A DNA stretch of 64,000 nt from Bimastos eiseni (GCA_959347315.1 OY365818.1:4281942-4345941), one strand, 5' to 3'; positions 22,622 to 33,839 are shown, numbered from the stretch's first letter. The notes: generated by a model from the letters alone, not told the origin. Translations and numbers: made by a program.

Positions 22622-22975
22622 CAGATGGGAACGCGCCTCTCAATCGGTAGGTGGCGTATTACGTGTTTGAAATTAAAAATAATAATTGGTATTATAATGA
22701 TGGCCTATTTATAAAATTTTAACGTATTCATTTGTTGACTAAACGAAATTACATTCCTTTCTGTACGATGATTGAAGTGAAATTAATCTTAATTAAATCT
22801 AAAACTGTACACTCCTCTGAGAGGTGTCGCGCAAACGAATCGCTAGGTGGCATCGTACACGTGTTTATTGAATTTACAATAATAATTATGATTGTTATTA
22901 TTACTTTAGCTTATTTACCATTTAACACTGCTATTTAGTGAGTAAATAAAACTACTTTCCTTTAGTCCAATAATT
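22622..22975. repeat. Diverged direct duplication, ~215-bp spacing
   Basis: CAATCGGTAGGTGGCGTAT...ACGTGTTTGAAATT at about 22640 and GAATCGCTAGGTGGCATCG...ACGTGTTTATTGAATT at about 22838 are followed by similar AT-rich sequence ending in ACTAAACGAAATTAC / GTAAATAAAACTAC and TTCCTTT. The two halves are clearly related but diverged. Confidence 0.5.
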
Positions 22976-24292
22976 GATTGCCAAAAATAAGGCGCAGCTG
23001 ACAGTTGATTAAGGTAATCATAATTTTAGACACCTTTACTTGAAAAGGTATTGATGGGATACTATATAAGTAGAAGGAACGCGTGTACGATATAGTTGGG
23101 AGTGGACGGGTTGATAGTTACGCATTCTGAGGATAGGCCCTATGGTCCATTAAATGCACTTGCATTTGAGGAGGAATGTGTAGCGGTTCCCCGGCTCCCA
23201 ACTTTTGCAAAGCTTCCGTTGTGACGTTTCAATTTCTTCATTCTTTTTCTGTCCAACAATAATCATTGATGAACAAAGGTAGTGCTGCTGAAATTAATAC
23301 TAGAAGAACTTTATTCTGTAGAGGTATTGCATGGGTTACAATATAGTGCCTGTTATCATCCTTCCTCAAGACGAATTTCTTTTATCTGGAAGCAATTGGT
23401 GTGCGTCGAGAGAGGCGCTATATAAATGAAGAGATTTAAATACAATACAATGCAATATGTGATGGCCACCGTAAGGCCTACCTGACTTCAGAGATACCCC
23501 AACGCTTCTGCCAATGCCCCTCAACTTCCATTCCCTTTCACCATCTATTATCCTCTGCCTCTTCCTCGTCCCCTCCTCTTTCTTTCTGTTCTCATGGATC
23601 CTCTCCTTCCGCTGTCTATTACTATCCATTGTATTCTCATTCAATTCCCATGCTAATCCCCTCATCTTTCCCTCCTCCCCTTCACTACCCTCACAATTTT
23701 CTTCCCTCTCATTCATTCCTCACCTGCCCATCCTCTCCGATTTCAACACTTCGTCCCATTTCCATGCTCCTCGCTTATTACTCCCATCCTCATTAGCCCT
23801 TCCCTCCGTTCTAATCCTCGCCCATCTTCCGTTCTCCACCACTCCTCATCATCCTCTGCTTTCCCCATTATTATAGTGATCCGTTAACGGTTAACACACT
23901 CGGTTTAAGGCCTTATACATGTCGTTAGTGTAAAGCTGCTTACAAGCGGACAGCAAACACACTGTAATAAGTAATTCTAAATAAGACTCATAAGAGTCAT
24001 GACTTAATTGTGAGCTTTATTGGAGGACATGCGTCCCGAGGGTTCCCTTGCACTGTGAGCAGTGGGAACGCAGACACAGGATTTCGAGAGCAGTGGGAAC
24101 GCCGTTCCCACGCGTTCCCACCCATTTTAAACCCTAGGCATTGTAGGCAATTCAACATCAAATACGAGTTCAATGCACCTCAGACCTAAATACTGAACTT
24201 TGTATTGGTAGTTGGGGAGACCCGATTGGGGACAAAACTGCCCAGCACCCAATACATAATTATAATCTACGTCATACATGAAACAGCGTATA

Positions 24293-24323
24293 CATGTATA
24301 CATGTATACATGTATACATGTAT
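24293..24323. repeat. (ACATGTAT)n short array
   Basis: Four copies of the self-complementary octamer ACATGTAT. Confidence 0.85.
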
Positions 24324-24479
24324 AGGAATTCTGATTACGTTTTGGGATGTTGACACAACGTCTCAGTTCGGTCGTTTGTTATCACCACTGGGATCTCGTG
24401 TCTGTTTTTTTGCCTTCTCTGTATAATACTCCCGCAGAGTCGGCTGAGACTTATTACAGGAATTCTGATGCGTCCTACT

Positions 24480-24630
24480 CCGGCCTCCAGTGGCCGCCGA
24501 TCAACACGTTCTGCTGTAGGCCTACTTGCAATGCGACGTACTTAATTGCCTCCTTTGCGCACTCTCATCGGGTTCATTCGTTTGGAACAACCTTCCAGTC
24601 TTCTAGACATACGTCATGTTAACAAGAGAG
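24480..24630 (+). pseudogene. Possible LINE reverse-transcriptase remnant
   Basis: One frame reads RRSTRSAVGLLAMRRT and another SFVWNNLPVF shortly after, the order of the LINE tail motif R.LRSA..GLLAVPRTR ... WN.LP. There is a stop and a frameshift, so this is at best a dead fragment. Confidence 0.4.
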
Positions 24631-24965
24631 AACAACTTCCTGAGACAATAATAATAACTAGGGGCCTATCTGTTAATTTCAAACAGACAAACCGCATGAT
24701 GATTAAGCTTACAAGCACAGTTTGAAAAATGACGACAAGTTATTGTTATTACAAAAATCGAATTTAACTGTGGGCCGCCATGCAAGGCGTCCATTGCATT
24801 ATACATCTAATTTTAACAAACACCGCATAGCGAAAGAAGAACTAGCCAACCTTACGGAGGATACTGGTATCAAACTGAATTCCTCAGCTCTTTGAGACTT
24901 CGTCCATGCACTGTGTTATCCATTAGCCTACTCTATGGACCTCCTTCCCCGTAGAAAAACGTAAC

Positions 24966-25012
24966 TGCAAAGCAGAAGGCAAATAGCTCATCTCTGTCTG
25001 TCTGTCTGTCTG

Positions 25013-25081
<69 letters not shown>
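24966..25081. repeat. (TCTG)n(TA)n with copy of Shroom donor region
   Basis: The sequence AGCAGAAGGCAAATAGCTC followed by ATCTCT, (CTGT)n and a long (TA)n repeats the end of Shroom ASD2 exon 2 plus the start of its intron (17322-17360, then CT and TA repeats). Confidence 0.75.
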
Positions 25082-25084
<3 letters not shown>

Positions 25085-25914
25085 CAGAAACAGTTATTTT
25101 CAGCCGTTAGCGTCACTAAGTAGAGATCTTGAAGGGGCGTTATATATCGGGTTGGTATAGACTCACAGACTTGCTTATGTATATATATATATAATATGTA
25201 TATATAATATATATATATAGGCTACACATGCATCATGCATACATTTGTAGTTATACACTTGTATGTATGCATAAATGCACATGCACATTATGGACAGCGA
25301 CAAACATACACATACATATATTCATACATACATAGTTATACATACATACACTTGCATACGTTTGCATAATTATATACCCAGCATACTAAGCAGCTTCATC
25401 AATGATCCGTGCGAACCTCATGTTTCTTAGGCAAGTATATAGACGCTTAGGCCTACTCCTAATTGTAGGCCTGCTGTATTAGGCGTGGGCCTATGGTGTC
25501 GTAGGCGTATGGGTCTACTGTTGTTAAACGGTAACGGTTGTCATGGACTCCAAACACAGCACGTGATCTCTTTACCACGCGCCGCATTGATCCGTGTCGG
25601 CCACAAGGGCGGCGTCTCGACCGATAGAGTTAGACCGACCTTGAAATCGTTCTATTACAACGACTTCGTGTGCGTTTTCGTCCGACAATAAGGATAGGCT
25701 CTCGTACCCATACAAAGACTGTCATGGTGAATGTGTGGTTGCTTTCTGAAGGGCAGTCCTGGCCTGTGTGCTGTGGTTATGCCTAAATACGCGTCGTAGG
25801 CTTCTATACACGCACGCATCAGTGGCACTTCAGGCGCAAACCCTAATCGTTGCTGTCTCCTAACACAATGCAATATATATATCGTTTCAGTTTGGTATGC
25901 ATGAGCTTAGCCAT

Positions 25915-25985
25915 CAACGCTCGTGAATAAGCCGGTGCCATGCGCTTAGCTTTAAAGTGGCGCTTTAGAAATTTGGAGATTAGCC
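25915..25985 (+). mobile_element. Truncated LINE 3' end
   Basis: CGCTCGTGAATAAGCCGGTG ... CGCTTAGCTTTAAAGTGGCG ... AAATTTGGAGATTA matches the last ~70 bp of the unit at 5055-5210. Confidence 0.65.
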
Positions 25986-26975
25986 TGTCTTGTACACTAC
26001 TTGAAGCGAATACCCATATAAAATACTACAGAGGCATAGTTAAATAATAAAATATTGGTTAGGGTTGGGAACTTTAATGCGTTTCCAATCTGGCCAAAGA
26101 ATTTGAGTTGTTGCTCTCGAGCAGTTGAATTTTACGAGTTGAGTCGCACGAGCAGAACAAGTGGAGTTTCCGCGAGTTATGCATTCTGCTTATGAATGCG
26201 GTCATGTGGTCTGTTTACACAGCCTCGTCACTTATGAAGGCCATAATCGATTTCTAAGTAATCAGATCGACTCCCTAAGAGCTACTCGAGCCAGTTTGAT
26301 CGGTCGGTCGGTAGACCGGCGTTGATAAGAGCACTGGCTAGCATTAGCGTGACTTTAAAACCTCACCGCATCAGAAAGAACAATAGGATAGGCTTACATG
26401 TATACCGACCAGGAATCTGCTATTTTCAAAGGAAACGAGTGAAAGCCTAGGAATTGTCTGTAAATGAATCACAGGCATTCAGATGTATGAAAGCAAAGGT
26501 TTGAAGAGTAGGCTTCAACAAGTTTATTAAAAACCGTCGACTCACCATTGAAAACATTGCAATGCTTGCACATTGAGAACGAAGATTCGCTTGGACTAAA
26601 TCAAGCGCTGCTTTGGCAAAGAATCCTAGGCGAGCATGGCATCGACACAGTTGAGTGATATTCAGCCTACAGCTGCGGGGGAAAAAGCTGTGTGCATTCT
26701 AGCAAAGGACAGAATGAATTGAACAAGTATCAGCATTATATCACAAAATCCGGTCGGTCAATTTATTCTACGAGAACGATTGACCACAGAATAGGAGCTA
26801 GAGATATAGTAGATGCTCATTACTGCTCACTACCTTACTCATTCGGCGCTATAGAAAAATTCGACGGTTACCAGATAGATAAAGAGCTTGATGCAGAGAA
26901 GGGTAATGTTACGATAGAGCAGAGCAACTGCAGACTAATCGGTTGTCCACATTTCGATCGTCTCGATCACGGAGC

Positions 26976-27044
26976 ATGGATGTCGGTGACATAACGGATC
27001 CTAATCTGGACGGAGACTTTCAGACCTTACTGGAAGTCAGACAG
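26976..27044 (+). CDS. TRP channel exon 1
   Basis: 23 codons (MDVGDITDPNLDGDFQ and on to VRQ) ending CAG|GTAGGA. The join to exon 2 gives LEVRQ-KRKNAAENDAVLRQ in phase 0, a helical run that continues naturally. Chosen as start because exon 2 has no suitable ATG near its 5' end (a GTG at 28293 is only an internal valine). Confidence 0.75.
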
Positions 27045-30000
27045 GTAGGATATGGAAACACCTTCACTTATTAATCATTTATTTATTTATATTTACAGAC
27101 TATATATATACTTTCGATATCTAGACGACGCCGGTTCATTTATATATACTACATATTATAGGCCTATGGTATATAGGCCTATGGTATATAGGCCGATGGT
27201 ATATAGGCCCCTATGCATATAATATCGCTTTCGATATAATGGACAACGCTTTCATTAGTATACAATAATATACATGTATCTTTTATATATATTTATATGT
27301 AGGCCCTAAATATATATATACATATATACAATGCATGGATATCACACATTAATTATTATTGTGGGCTATGGTGAAGAAGAATAGCCCCAATTTGAACGAC
27401 CAATGGTGATGCTCATGAATATGCTGATGATCTCTGCTTTACTTCCAAGTGTCGCTTGAGCAATTTGCAGTATACGAGTATACGTTGCCAGTTACTACTC
27501 AGCTGTAAAAAAATCATAGGCAGTCTTTCCGTATTACTACAGGCAGAGACTTCAACATTGTACACGTGCGCTATAATAATATCTTCGATACTCTTGATGG
27601 TTAACTTGCTCTTCTAGATTGAACTCGCCTAGATGAGAGTTCACCTTTTCCGACCGTGCGACATCACGGTATAGTACGGGTCCGCGACTTCTTCCTGTTT
27701 AGGGACCTTGAGCAATTCCTTCCGTCACTCGCAATCGATCAGTGACATCTTCTGCGTTTGGTTCTTATATAGAGGCGCTATATAAAATTTATGAAGATAG
27801 TTTGACGGATTAAACTGTAAAACCCTACTGAATATGGCTAAAGTGTGAAGACGTTACAGCTAAGTCGGTAGTGTATATGCCAGGCTGAGTATGTCAAGAC
27901 TTCTATTCTTGTTTTAGCACTAAACCGGCATTTTATCAGACAATCGGAATGTGATGTATTGTTATCAAGCATTTATATAGCGCTGGATCAAGATATCTAC
28001 TCAGAAGCGTGCTCTGCAGCTGACCTAAACGACGTTAAATGTCACATGATCGAATATAATACATTACAGTTAGTAAAACTCACTCAGCACAGCAAGTTGA
28101 AAAGAGTCACCAGTGGTGGGCCCACGCACAAGCGTTTAAACCAGCCAACGGATTGTCTAAGCTTCTATTCTTAAATTAAAATTAAACATACATTATCTGT
28201 GTTATCAGAAGAGAAAGAATGCAGCGGAGAACGACGCCGTCCTTCGACAACTCATAAGCGACGTAGACCCATCCTCTGGTGATGTTGAGGAGGTGCTCTT
28301 ACAACCGGCTGCTGCTGCCCAGACGACGGCAACAAATGCAACAGTCAAGGTCGACCCCATCGAGGCCGAGAAGCTAAAAAACAACATTTTCGATGCAGCC
28401 ATACGTGACGACGCGGTGCTACTGCAGCGGTTGGTGGAGCGTGCGGACACGCTTGGCTTGACGCTCTCCGACTTGGAGCTTCGCAGGACGGAAAACAACT
28501 CGACCGTCCTCCACTGCGTCCTAGAAAAGGAGCTGTGGAACGTCGCCCGGTACCTGATCGGATCGTGCAGCGAGAGGCTATTGACCGACGGATACAACGT
28601 GACGGTCAAGAAGGTCTCCTCGCAGAAATCTTGTCTGCACGTCCTCACGGAGAAGGGAAACTACGACCTGGCAAAGCAGCTTCTCGAGAGACTGACCTCT
28701 GAGTCCGTGCAGAAGGAGTTCCTTCGGAGGACCGTGTTGGTGGAGCTCGAGGGCCAGAGACCTCGACACCTCGGCAGCATGCACATAGCGGCCCTCAAAG
28801 GACACACTAATCTCATAGAACTATTCTACGGGCTGGGCGTCGATATTAATATAACCAACAACAAGAACGATACTCCTGTCCTGTGGGCCGCGCGAGGAAA
28901 CCATATCGAGACTGTGCGCTATCTGATCGCAAACGGGGCAGACCTCGAAAGGGAGAACGATAAGGGATCAACACCGCTGTACTGGGCCGTCAGATACGGC
29001 TACACACAACTGGTGGAGATCCTGGCCCACGAGGGGAAGGCGAACGTGCGCCAGGAACGAAAGCTAGGGCTCGTTGCACCGATTATCCTAGCAAGCGCTC
29101 TAGGATACCACGAAACCGTTAAGGTTCTATTGGAATACGGAGCCGACGCCAACGTGAGGATCAGACACGACCAGACAGCCTTGCACGTTGCCGCCGCTGA
29201 AGGTACAAACCAGGTGGTGGAGGTGCTGCTGGAGAGAGGCAACGTCGATATTAACCACCCCGACTGCAACGGAAACACGGCTATCCTGTTCGCCACGAAG
29301 GCGGGTAACATCGGTACGATGAAGCTGCTGGCAGATCATGGGGCTAACCTCGATTGCAAGAACAAGATGGGTCAGAACATTTGGGACTTCGCCATGCTCC
29401 GACCGGATAAGAACTTCCTGAAGGCCGTTGCACAGCTCTATCGACGGGCAAAGCGGTTCACGAACGTTTCCAGGAAACTGCTCTTCGTCATTGGGAAGAC
29501 GCCGCTGCACGTGGCCGCTTCCAGCGGTGACGTGGAAAAGATGCGGTGTCTGCTGGAGATTGGGGTCGATGCGAAGGCCCGCGATTTGAGCGGGAACACT
29601 TATTTCCACGTCGCGGCCAGAGACGATCGAGTCGAGGTGGTTCAGGCGTTTCTGGCCGAAGTGGAGGTGGACAACCCGAACAACGACGGTGACACGGCTC
29701 TGCATCTGTCCTGCAAGAATGGACATCTGTCGACAACGCAGGTATTGCTGCAGAAGGCAAAGCTAGACGCGAGGAACAAGATGGGAATGACGCCGTTGCA
29801 CGAGGCGGCTGCCTCGGACGCGGCAAGTGCTGAGCTGATCCGGATCATCGTTGACATGATCGTTAAGGCCAGCAACTGGTCCCTTGTCGATGCCCAGGAC
29901 CGTCACGGTAACACCGCTCTGCACATCGCAGCCAGACGCGGCAGACCGGAAATACTCGTCGAGCTCAGTTCGCTGAACCCGAAGGTGGCCAACGAGGAGG

Positions 30001-32117
30001 GCGACACCCCGTTTCACGTGGCTGCCCGCAGCGGAATCGCCTTCAACCTCGACACGATGATCGAGGTCTTCAACAAACCGGAGAAGGGCGTCAACCTGGA
30101 CGAGGCGAACAACGTCGGCGACGGGTGTCTCCACATCTGTGCCAGACGCGGCGACCTTCACGGCATCAACATCCTCGTCGCTTGTGGAGCGGATCTGGCG
30201 CTACAGAACCGTGACGGGAACACGGTGGTGCACGTGGTCATCGAGGAGTCGGTGGAAGAGCCGACGAAGAAGGAAGCTCTGCTAGAGGTCTTCCAGGGCG
30301 TCACGCGCATCGCCGTCCGCTGGTGGTGCATGAAGAACGATCATCAGTACCCGAGCGAGGAATCGGAGACATACTACGCGTTGCTGAGGACTGCTATGGT
30401 CCATCTCACCTCGAAGGTCTTTAACGCGAATGGTCTGAACGCCGTCTCCTACGCCACAAAGATCGGAGCTGTCGACCTCCTAGAAGAGATGCTCAACACG
30501 GCGAACGTCTATCGCTTCAGGGAGGCCACGGAATTTGTCTACGACATCACCAGCCTCGTTCCGCAGACAACGACTTCATATAGGAAACTTTCCGTTAAGA
30601 AGAAGTCCAGTGTTGGGATAGACGACAACGACATCGTTAAACGGACGAATTCCACAGAGTATGGCGCCACCAAGCAACCAGATCTACCTTCATGTCTAGA
30701 CCTAGTGGTGTCCCTGGAAGACGAGGTTCTAGCGTCGAAGATTCTGGACATACATCCATTCCGGCAGCTGGTGAGGAACTACTGGAACGCCTACCAGTGG
30801 ATCTACGCCGTCCTGATGATCGTCCACATCGTCTACATGAGTCTGTTTTCTGTGTACGTGGTCCCTGTGAGTGACAACCTACATGAAATCTTCGATTCGT
30901 CCACATTGCAGAGCTGTAGGTCTGGCGGTACATATCCACTATACGGCCTGTTCCTTATCTGGCCCGGCCTCTTGCTTCTCTACGAGGTCTACTCCATCGT
31001 CTCAATTCTCAGCCGATCATCCCCCGCCTCCTCCTGCCTCTGCTGTAAGCGTGATGGCGGAACGAGGAAGAGGGATACGGAACATTCCGGCTGTTGTGCC
31101 TCGGTGACCCGTGTCAGCATTCTCAGCCTGCCCTACCTGATGATATCGACGCTTTTCAGCTACCTCGGCCATCTCACGGCTCTCACCTTCTGCGTCCTGG
31201 TCATCGCCTGGTACGCCCTCTTCCTCTGCGCCTCCGACAAGTCGACGTACGTCGAGATCGTGTCGATGGTCATGCTTCTCGGCTGGCTCTTCACCATCAG
31301 CTTCACGAAGGGATTCGAAGACATGCACGTTTATTCGATCATGCTCAAGTATATCGTCATCCGGGACATAACTCGCTACCTGATCATGTACATCTTTGTC
31401 CTTCTCGGCTGCGGACTGGCCTTCAACGTACTCTTTCAGATCATTCCGACGACCGACGCCGCCTACAACTACGCGTCCGTCTGGAACACCCTCTTCAACG
31501 TCTTCAACCTCATGCTTGGTCTCGGCTCTCTTTTCGCAGACGACTTCGACAGCAGCTATCAGCAATACGGCGGGAACCCGGCCTTCGTCAAGTGGCTCTA
31601 CATCTTCTATATCATCAGCGCTACCGTCATCCTCATGAGCCTACTGGTCGCCATGATGACAGATACCTACACTGACATCAAGGCAAAGGAGGGAACGACG
31701 TGGAAGGTGGGGTCCCTTCGCCTCGCCCTCCAGATCGAGCGGTCGCTGCCCTGCATCAAACAACTTCTCAGGGCCACCAGGATCGTCCGTGATCGCATCT
31801 CATTCGACTCGCAGGCGGATCGTTGGGTAATGGCCATCGCAGCCGATCAGGTCGGTCCAACGAAGGCCCTTGAGACGGACGAACTGCTGAAGACAGTTCA
31901 ACGACTAGAAAACAAGGTCGATCACATCCAAGGAGGGTACGCCGAACTAGCCCGTCAGATAGAATCGTTCCGCGTTACGGCAACCATCGCCGCTGCAGCT
32001 GGCGGCTCCAACGCCCCTCCCGGTCCCACCAGACGACCCACAAGCTTTTTCAGTGTGGTCAACCAGATCAGGGAAAGGCCTTTCACCGGAAAAGGAGGCA
32101 GAAGAAAGGGGAAATGA
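26976..32117 (+). CDS. Ankyrin-rich TRP cation channel, TRPV-like core
   Basis: Predicted plasma-membrane non-selective cation channel. Exon 1 is 26976-27044 (ATG to CAG|GTAGGA, 23 codons); exon 2 is 28209-32117 (acceptor GTTATCAG to TGA), phase 0, total 1325 aa. Roughly 17-19 ankyrin units span residues ~75-770, with clear TPLHVAA-type helices (GKTPLHVAASSGDVEKM, GNTALHIAARRGRPEIL). A linker with FVYDITSLVP resembles the TRPV pre-S1 linker. Six membrane segments follow: S1 near 886, S4 with LGWLFTISFTKGFEDM, pore stretch FNLMLGLGSLFADDF near 1122 and S6 near 1151-1173 ending LLVAMMTDTY. The following W-K...LALQIERS is TRP-box-like. S4 GW...(R/K)GF..M.(I/V)Y..M, LGLGSLF (cf. TRPV GMGDLE) and the linker point to the TRPV branch, but classic TRPV has six ankyrin repeats; TRPVL or TRPN-like relatives are alternatives. 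A short coiled coil (residues ~1245-1275) precedes a basic tail. TRP channel: very sure; subfamily: uncertain. Confidence 0.93.
27045..28208 (+). other. TRP channel intron 1
   Basis: GT...AG intron of 1164 bp. It holds a threefold 17-bp repeat of TAGGCCTATGGTATA (27155-27211), a SINE core/tail near 27690-27795 (GGGACCTTGAGCAATTCCTT ... GGCGCTATATAAAA) and a minus-strand tail copy near 27965-28015. Confidence 0.7.
28209..32117 (+). CDS. TRP channel exon 2 (ankyrins to C-terminus)
   Basis: A single 3.9-kb open exon coding for nearly the entire channel. GC content and codon use differ sharply from the AT-rich surroundings, as for the other exons here. Having almost the whole protein in one exon is unusual next to the 21-coding-exon calnexin gene. 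Confidence 0.93.
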   Translation, partial: KRKNAAENDAVLRQLISDVDPSSGDVEEVLLQPAAAAQTTATNATVKVDPIEAEKLKNNIFDAAIRDDAVLLQRLVERADTLGLTLSDLELRRTENNSTVLHCVLEKELWNVARYLIGSCSERLLTDGYNVTVKKVSSQKSCLHVLTEKGNYDLAKQLLERLTSESVQKEFLRRTVLVELEGQRPRHLGSMHIAALKGHTNLIELFYGLGVDINITNNKNDTPVLWAARGNHIETVRYLIANGADLERENDKGSTPLYWAVRYGYTQLVEILAHEGKANVRQERKLGLVAPIILASALGYHETVKVLLEYGADANVRIRHDQTALHVAAAEGTNQVVEVLLERGNVDINHPDCNGNTAILFATKAGNIGTMKLLADHGANLDCKNKMGQNIWDFAMLRPDKNFLKAVAQLYRRAKRFTNVSRKLLFVIGKTPLHVAASSGDVEKMRCLLEIGVDAKARDLSGNTYFHVAARDDRVEVVQAFLAEVEVDNPNNDGDTALHLSCKNGHLSTTQVLLQKAKLDARNKMGMTPLHEAAASDAASAELIRIIVDMIVKASNWSLVDAQDRHGNTALHIAARRGRPEILVELSSLNPKVANEEGDTPFHVAARSGIAFNLDTMIEVFNKPEKGVNLDEANNVGDGCLHICARRGDLHGINILVACGADLALQNRDGNTVVHVVIEESVEEPTKKEALLEVFQGVTRIAVRWWCMKNDHQYPSEESETYYALLRTAMVHLTSKVFNANGLNAVSYATKIGAVDLLEEMLNTANVYRFREATEFVYDITSLVPQTTTSYRKLSVKKKSSVGIDDNDIVKRTNSTEYGATKQPDLPSCLDLVVSLEDEVLASKILDIHPFRQLVRNYWNAYQWIYAVLMIVHIVYMSLFSVYVVPVSDNLHEIFDSSTLQSCRSGGTYPLYGLFLIWPGLLLLYEVYSIVSILSRSSPASSCLCCKRDGGTRKRDTEHSGCCASVTRVSILSLPYLMISTLFSYLGHLTALTFCVLVIAWYALFLCASDKSTYVEIVSMVMLLGWLFTISFTKGFEDMHVYSIMLKYIVIRDITRYLIMYIFVLLGCGLAFNVLFQIIPTTDAAYNYASVWNTLFNVFNLMLGLGSLFADDFDSSYQQYGGNPAFVKWLYIFYIISATVILMSLLVAMMTDTYTDIKAKEGTTWKVGSLRLALQIERSLPCIKQLLRATRIVRDRISFDSQADRWVMAIAADQVGPTKALETDELLKTVQRLENKVDHIQGGYAELARQIESFRVTATIAAAAGGSNAPPGPTRRPTSFFSVVNQIRERPFTGKGGRRKGK

Positions 32118-32592
32118 TCCGTAGCAATAGTAGGCCAATTGTTTTAGAAATATGAGAATATATGTATGAATATATGCGTTAGGCTTCAACCGATGGCACG
32201 CCATAACCAAGTCGTTAATACACGTAGTAGTAGGGTCTTATAAGTGCTAGACCGAACGACTGCGTATTTCTGTGTTTTAGAATTTCAGTTGAATAGAGTT
32301 TGAAACTGTATCAAATCATGGAAATTTCATGTTGTAAAACATTGTTTCGCCTTAACTTGAAATGTTGACTGCTGGGTATTACACCATGTAGCCTAAACAT
32401 GGTGTCAGGCATAGCATTGTTTCACCGGAAAATGTTGGCTGCTGGGTATGACACCATGTAGATATCGTCTAGTGGTGATATCCAGGTCAATGTACTGACT
32501 AACAAATAATAGGCCTAATTATTCATCACCGTAATTTGGTTCTGAACGCCTCTGAGTTGGTCATCTTGGAGTGGCGCTTCAGAAGTCATCTG

Positions 32593-32850
32593 AATGAATG
32601 AATAAATGAACGAAAGAACGAATGAACGAACGAGTGAACGAATGAATGAACGAGTGAATGAATGAACGAGTGAATGAATGAACGAATGAATGAACGAGTG
32701 AATGAATGAATGAATGAATGAACGAATGAATGAGTGAACGAATGAATGAACGAATGAATGAACGAGTGAACGAATGAATGAATGAATGAATGAATGAATG
32801 AATGAAGGAATGTATGAACGAATGAACGAATAAACGAATGGACGAATTTC
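32593..32850. repeat. (GAAT)n/(GAAC)n array
   Basis: About 260 bp of GAAT/GAAC/GAGT units directly after a SINE-type tail (CTTGGAGTGGCGCTTCAGAA), so the array probably grew from the SINE's tetranucleotide 3' tail. A second small array (33001-33052) also follows GTTATATAAAT. Confidence 0.9.
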
Positions 32851-33354
32851 TATAATAAAATTAGACATCTTCAATAATGAGGATTATGAGCCAGCGCTAC
32901 CAACACCTTCTAGACACAGCTAAATAAGAACACGTATGCCTGTGGAAAGATACAGAACGGAGAATTACATCCATTTTCACACAAAAAGTGTTATATAAAT
33001 GCTCAGAATGAAGGAACGAATGAATGTATGAATGAATGAATGAATGAATGAAGGCCATGGGTACTTGGAGTGTAATAAGCCTAGGGCATAAATGAAATAA
33101 AAGGAAAGGCAAGAATGGTCAATCAGATCAAGTTAACAATAAGTAACCTATCTTAACTATGACAGCATGCAGCACAGACAGCAGTCGGAAAAAGTTTTAC
33201 AGTAGTCGAATATAACTGTTGTCAGTCATGCAAAGCGCCAATAACGTTGTAGGCCCCTATACAGCATAAATAATTTAGCCGACGACGCCAAGCGAAAGAA
33301 GGGTAAGTTTTGCTGATGAGAGATTGCAGGAGAAATACTTTTTCGAGAGAGGAA

Positions 33355-33420
33355 GAATTGTGAACTCATAACTTCTAAAGCGCCATTCGAAAGCCAGACG
33401 CCATGCACCAGACCATCGAA
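33355..33420 (-). mobile_element. Truncated LINE 3' end, minus strand
   Basis: AACTTCTAAAGCGCCATTCG and AAGCCAGACGCCATGCACCAG correspond to the reverse complement of the terminal unit at 5055. Confidence 0.5.
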
Positions 33421-33839
33421 GAACGTCGCACGCGATGTGCAGAAGCGGATATATCCTGATATTAGTTATATAGAATAAATATTTTCTGCTGTTGTGGAGC
33501 CTAACTGCTGTTCTTCTCGTTGAATATGAACAGGCAATTGAATTGGCACAATGGATAACTACAAGTAGGCCTACAACATATCGTATAGCCACATGGTAGG
33601 CCTGTCACATGGTAACTCTGTGGTATGACGCAGTCCTCGCAGATACGCTGGTGCCCTACACTTCAGGCCTACTTTCGATTAAGCTGACATAATATTTTTG
33701 TGATTAGGGTCGAGCATCACAATGCTTTCTCATAAAGAGGAGACCAAGGATAACTTGCCAATCTTTTTCTTCTTCTTTAGTTTTCTGCCCTTTCGGCAGG
33801 TTCGCATGGTAAATGTCGCCAGTTCTCTCTGCTCTGGAC

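Larger units (their letters stand above)
18159..26975. other. Intergenic spacer
   Basis: Probably begins with the Shroom 3' UTR; I see no decisive poly(A) signal. It contains a threefold 31-bp repeat, LINE fragments, a hairpin and microsatellites listed separately. A 100-codon frame at 26692-26994 overlaps the TRP start codon but has no ATG and no recognisable domain. No other exon is supported. Confidence 0.55.

Noticed and set aside
23514..23876. 120-codon Phe/Leu/Ser-rich frame
   Set aside because: Pyrimidine-rich low-complexity DNA; starts from a non-ATG codon and has no motif.
24347..24622. Independent 91-codon gene
   Set aside because: Best explained as part of a decayed LINE fragment; contains no conserved domain in its own frame.
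26692..26994. 100-codon frame overlapping the TRP start
   Set aside because: It begins at GTG, shows no recognisable domain and overlaps the ATG that gives a phase-correct exon 1; more likely 5' UTR.
28293..28295. GTG as start of the TRP channel
   Set aside because: Animal genes rarely use GTG; the frame is open upstream to a good acceptor at 28208 and joins an ATG exon in phase.
31094..31675. 193-codon +1-frame and 182-codon minus-strand frames within the TRP exon
   Set aside because: Shadows of GC-rich coding sequence in other frames.
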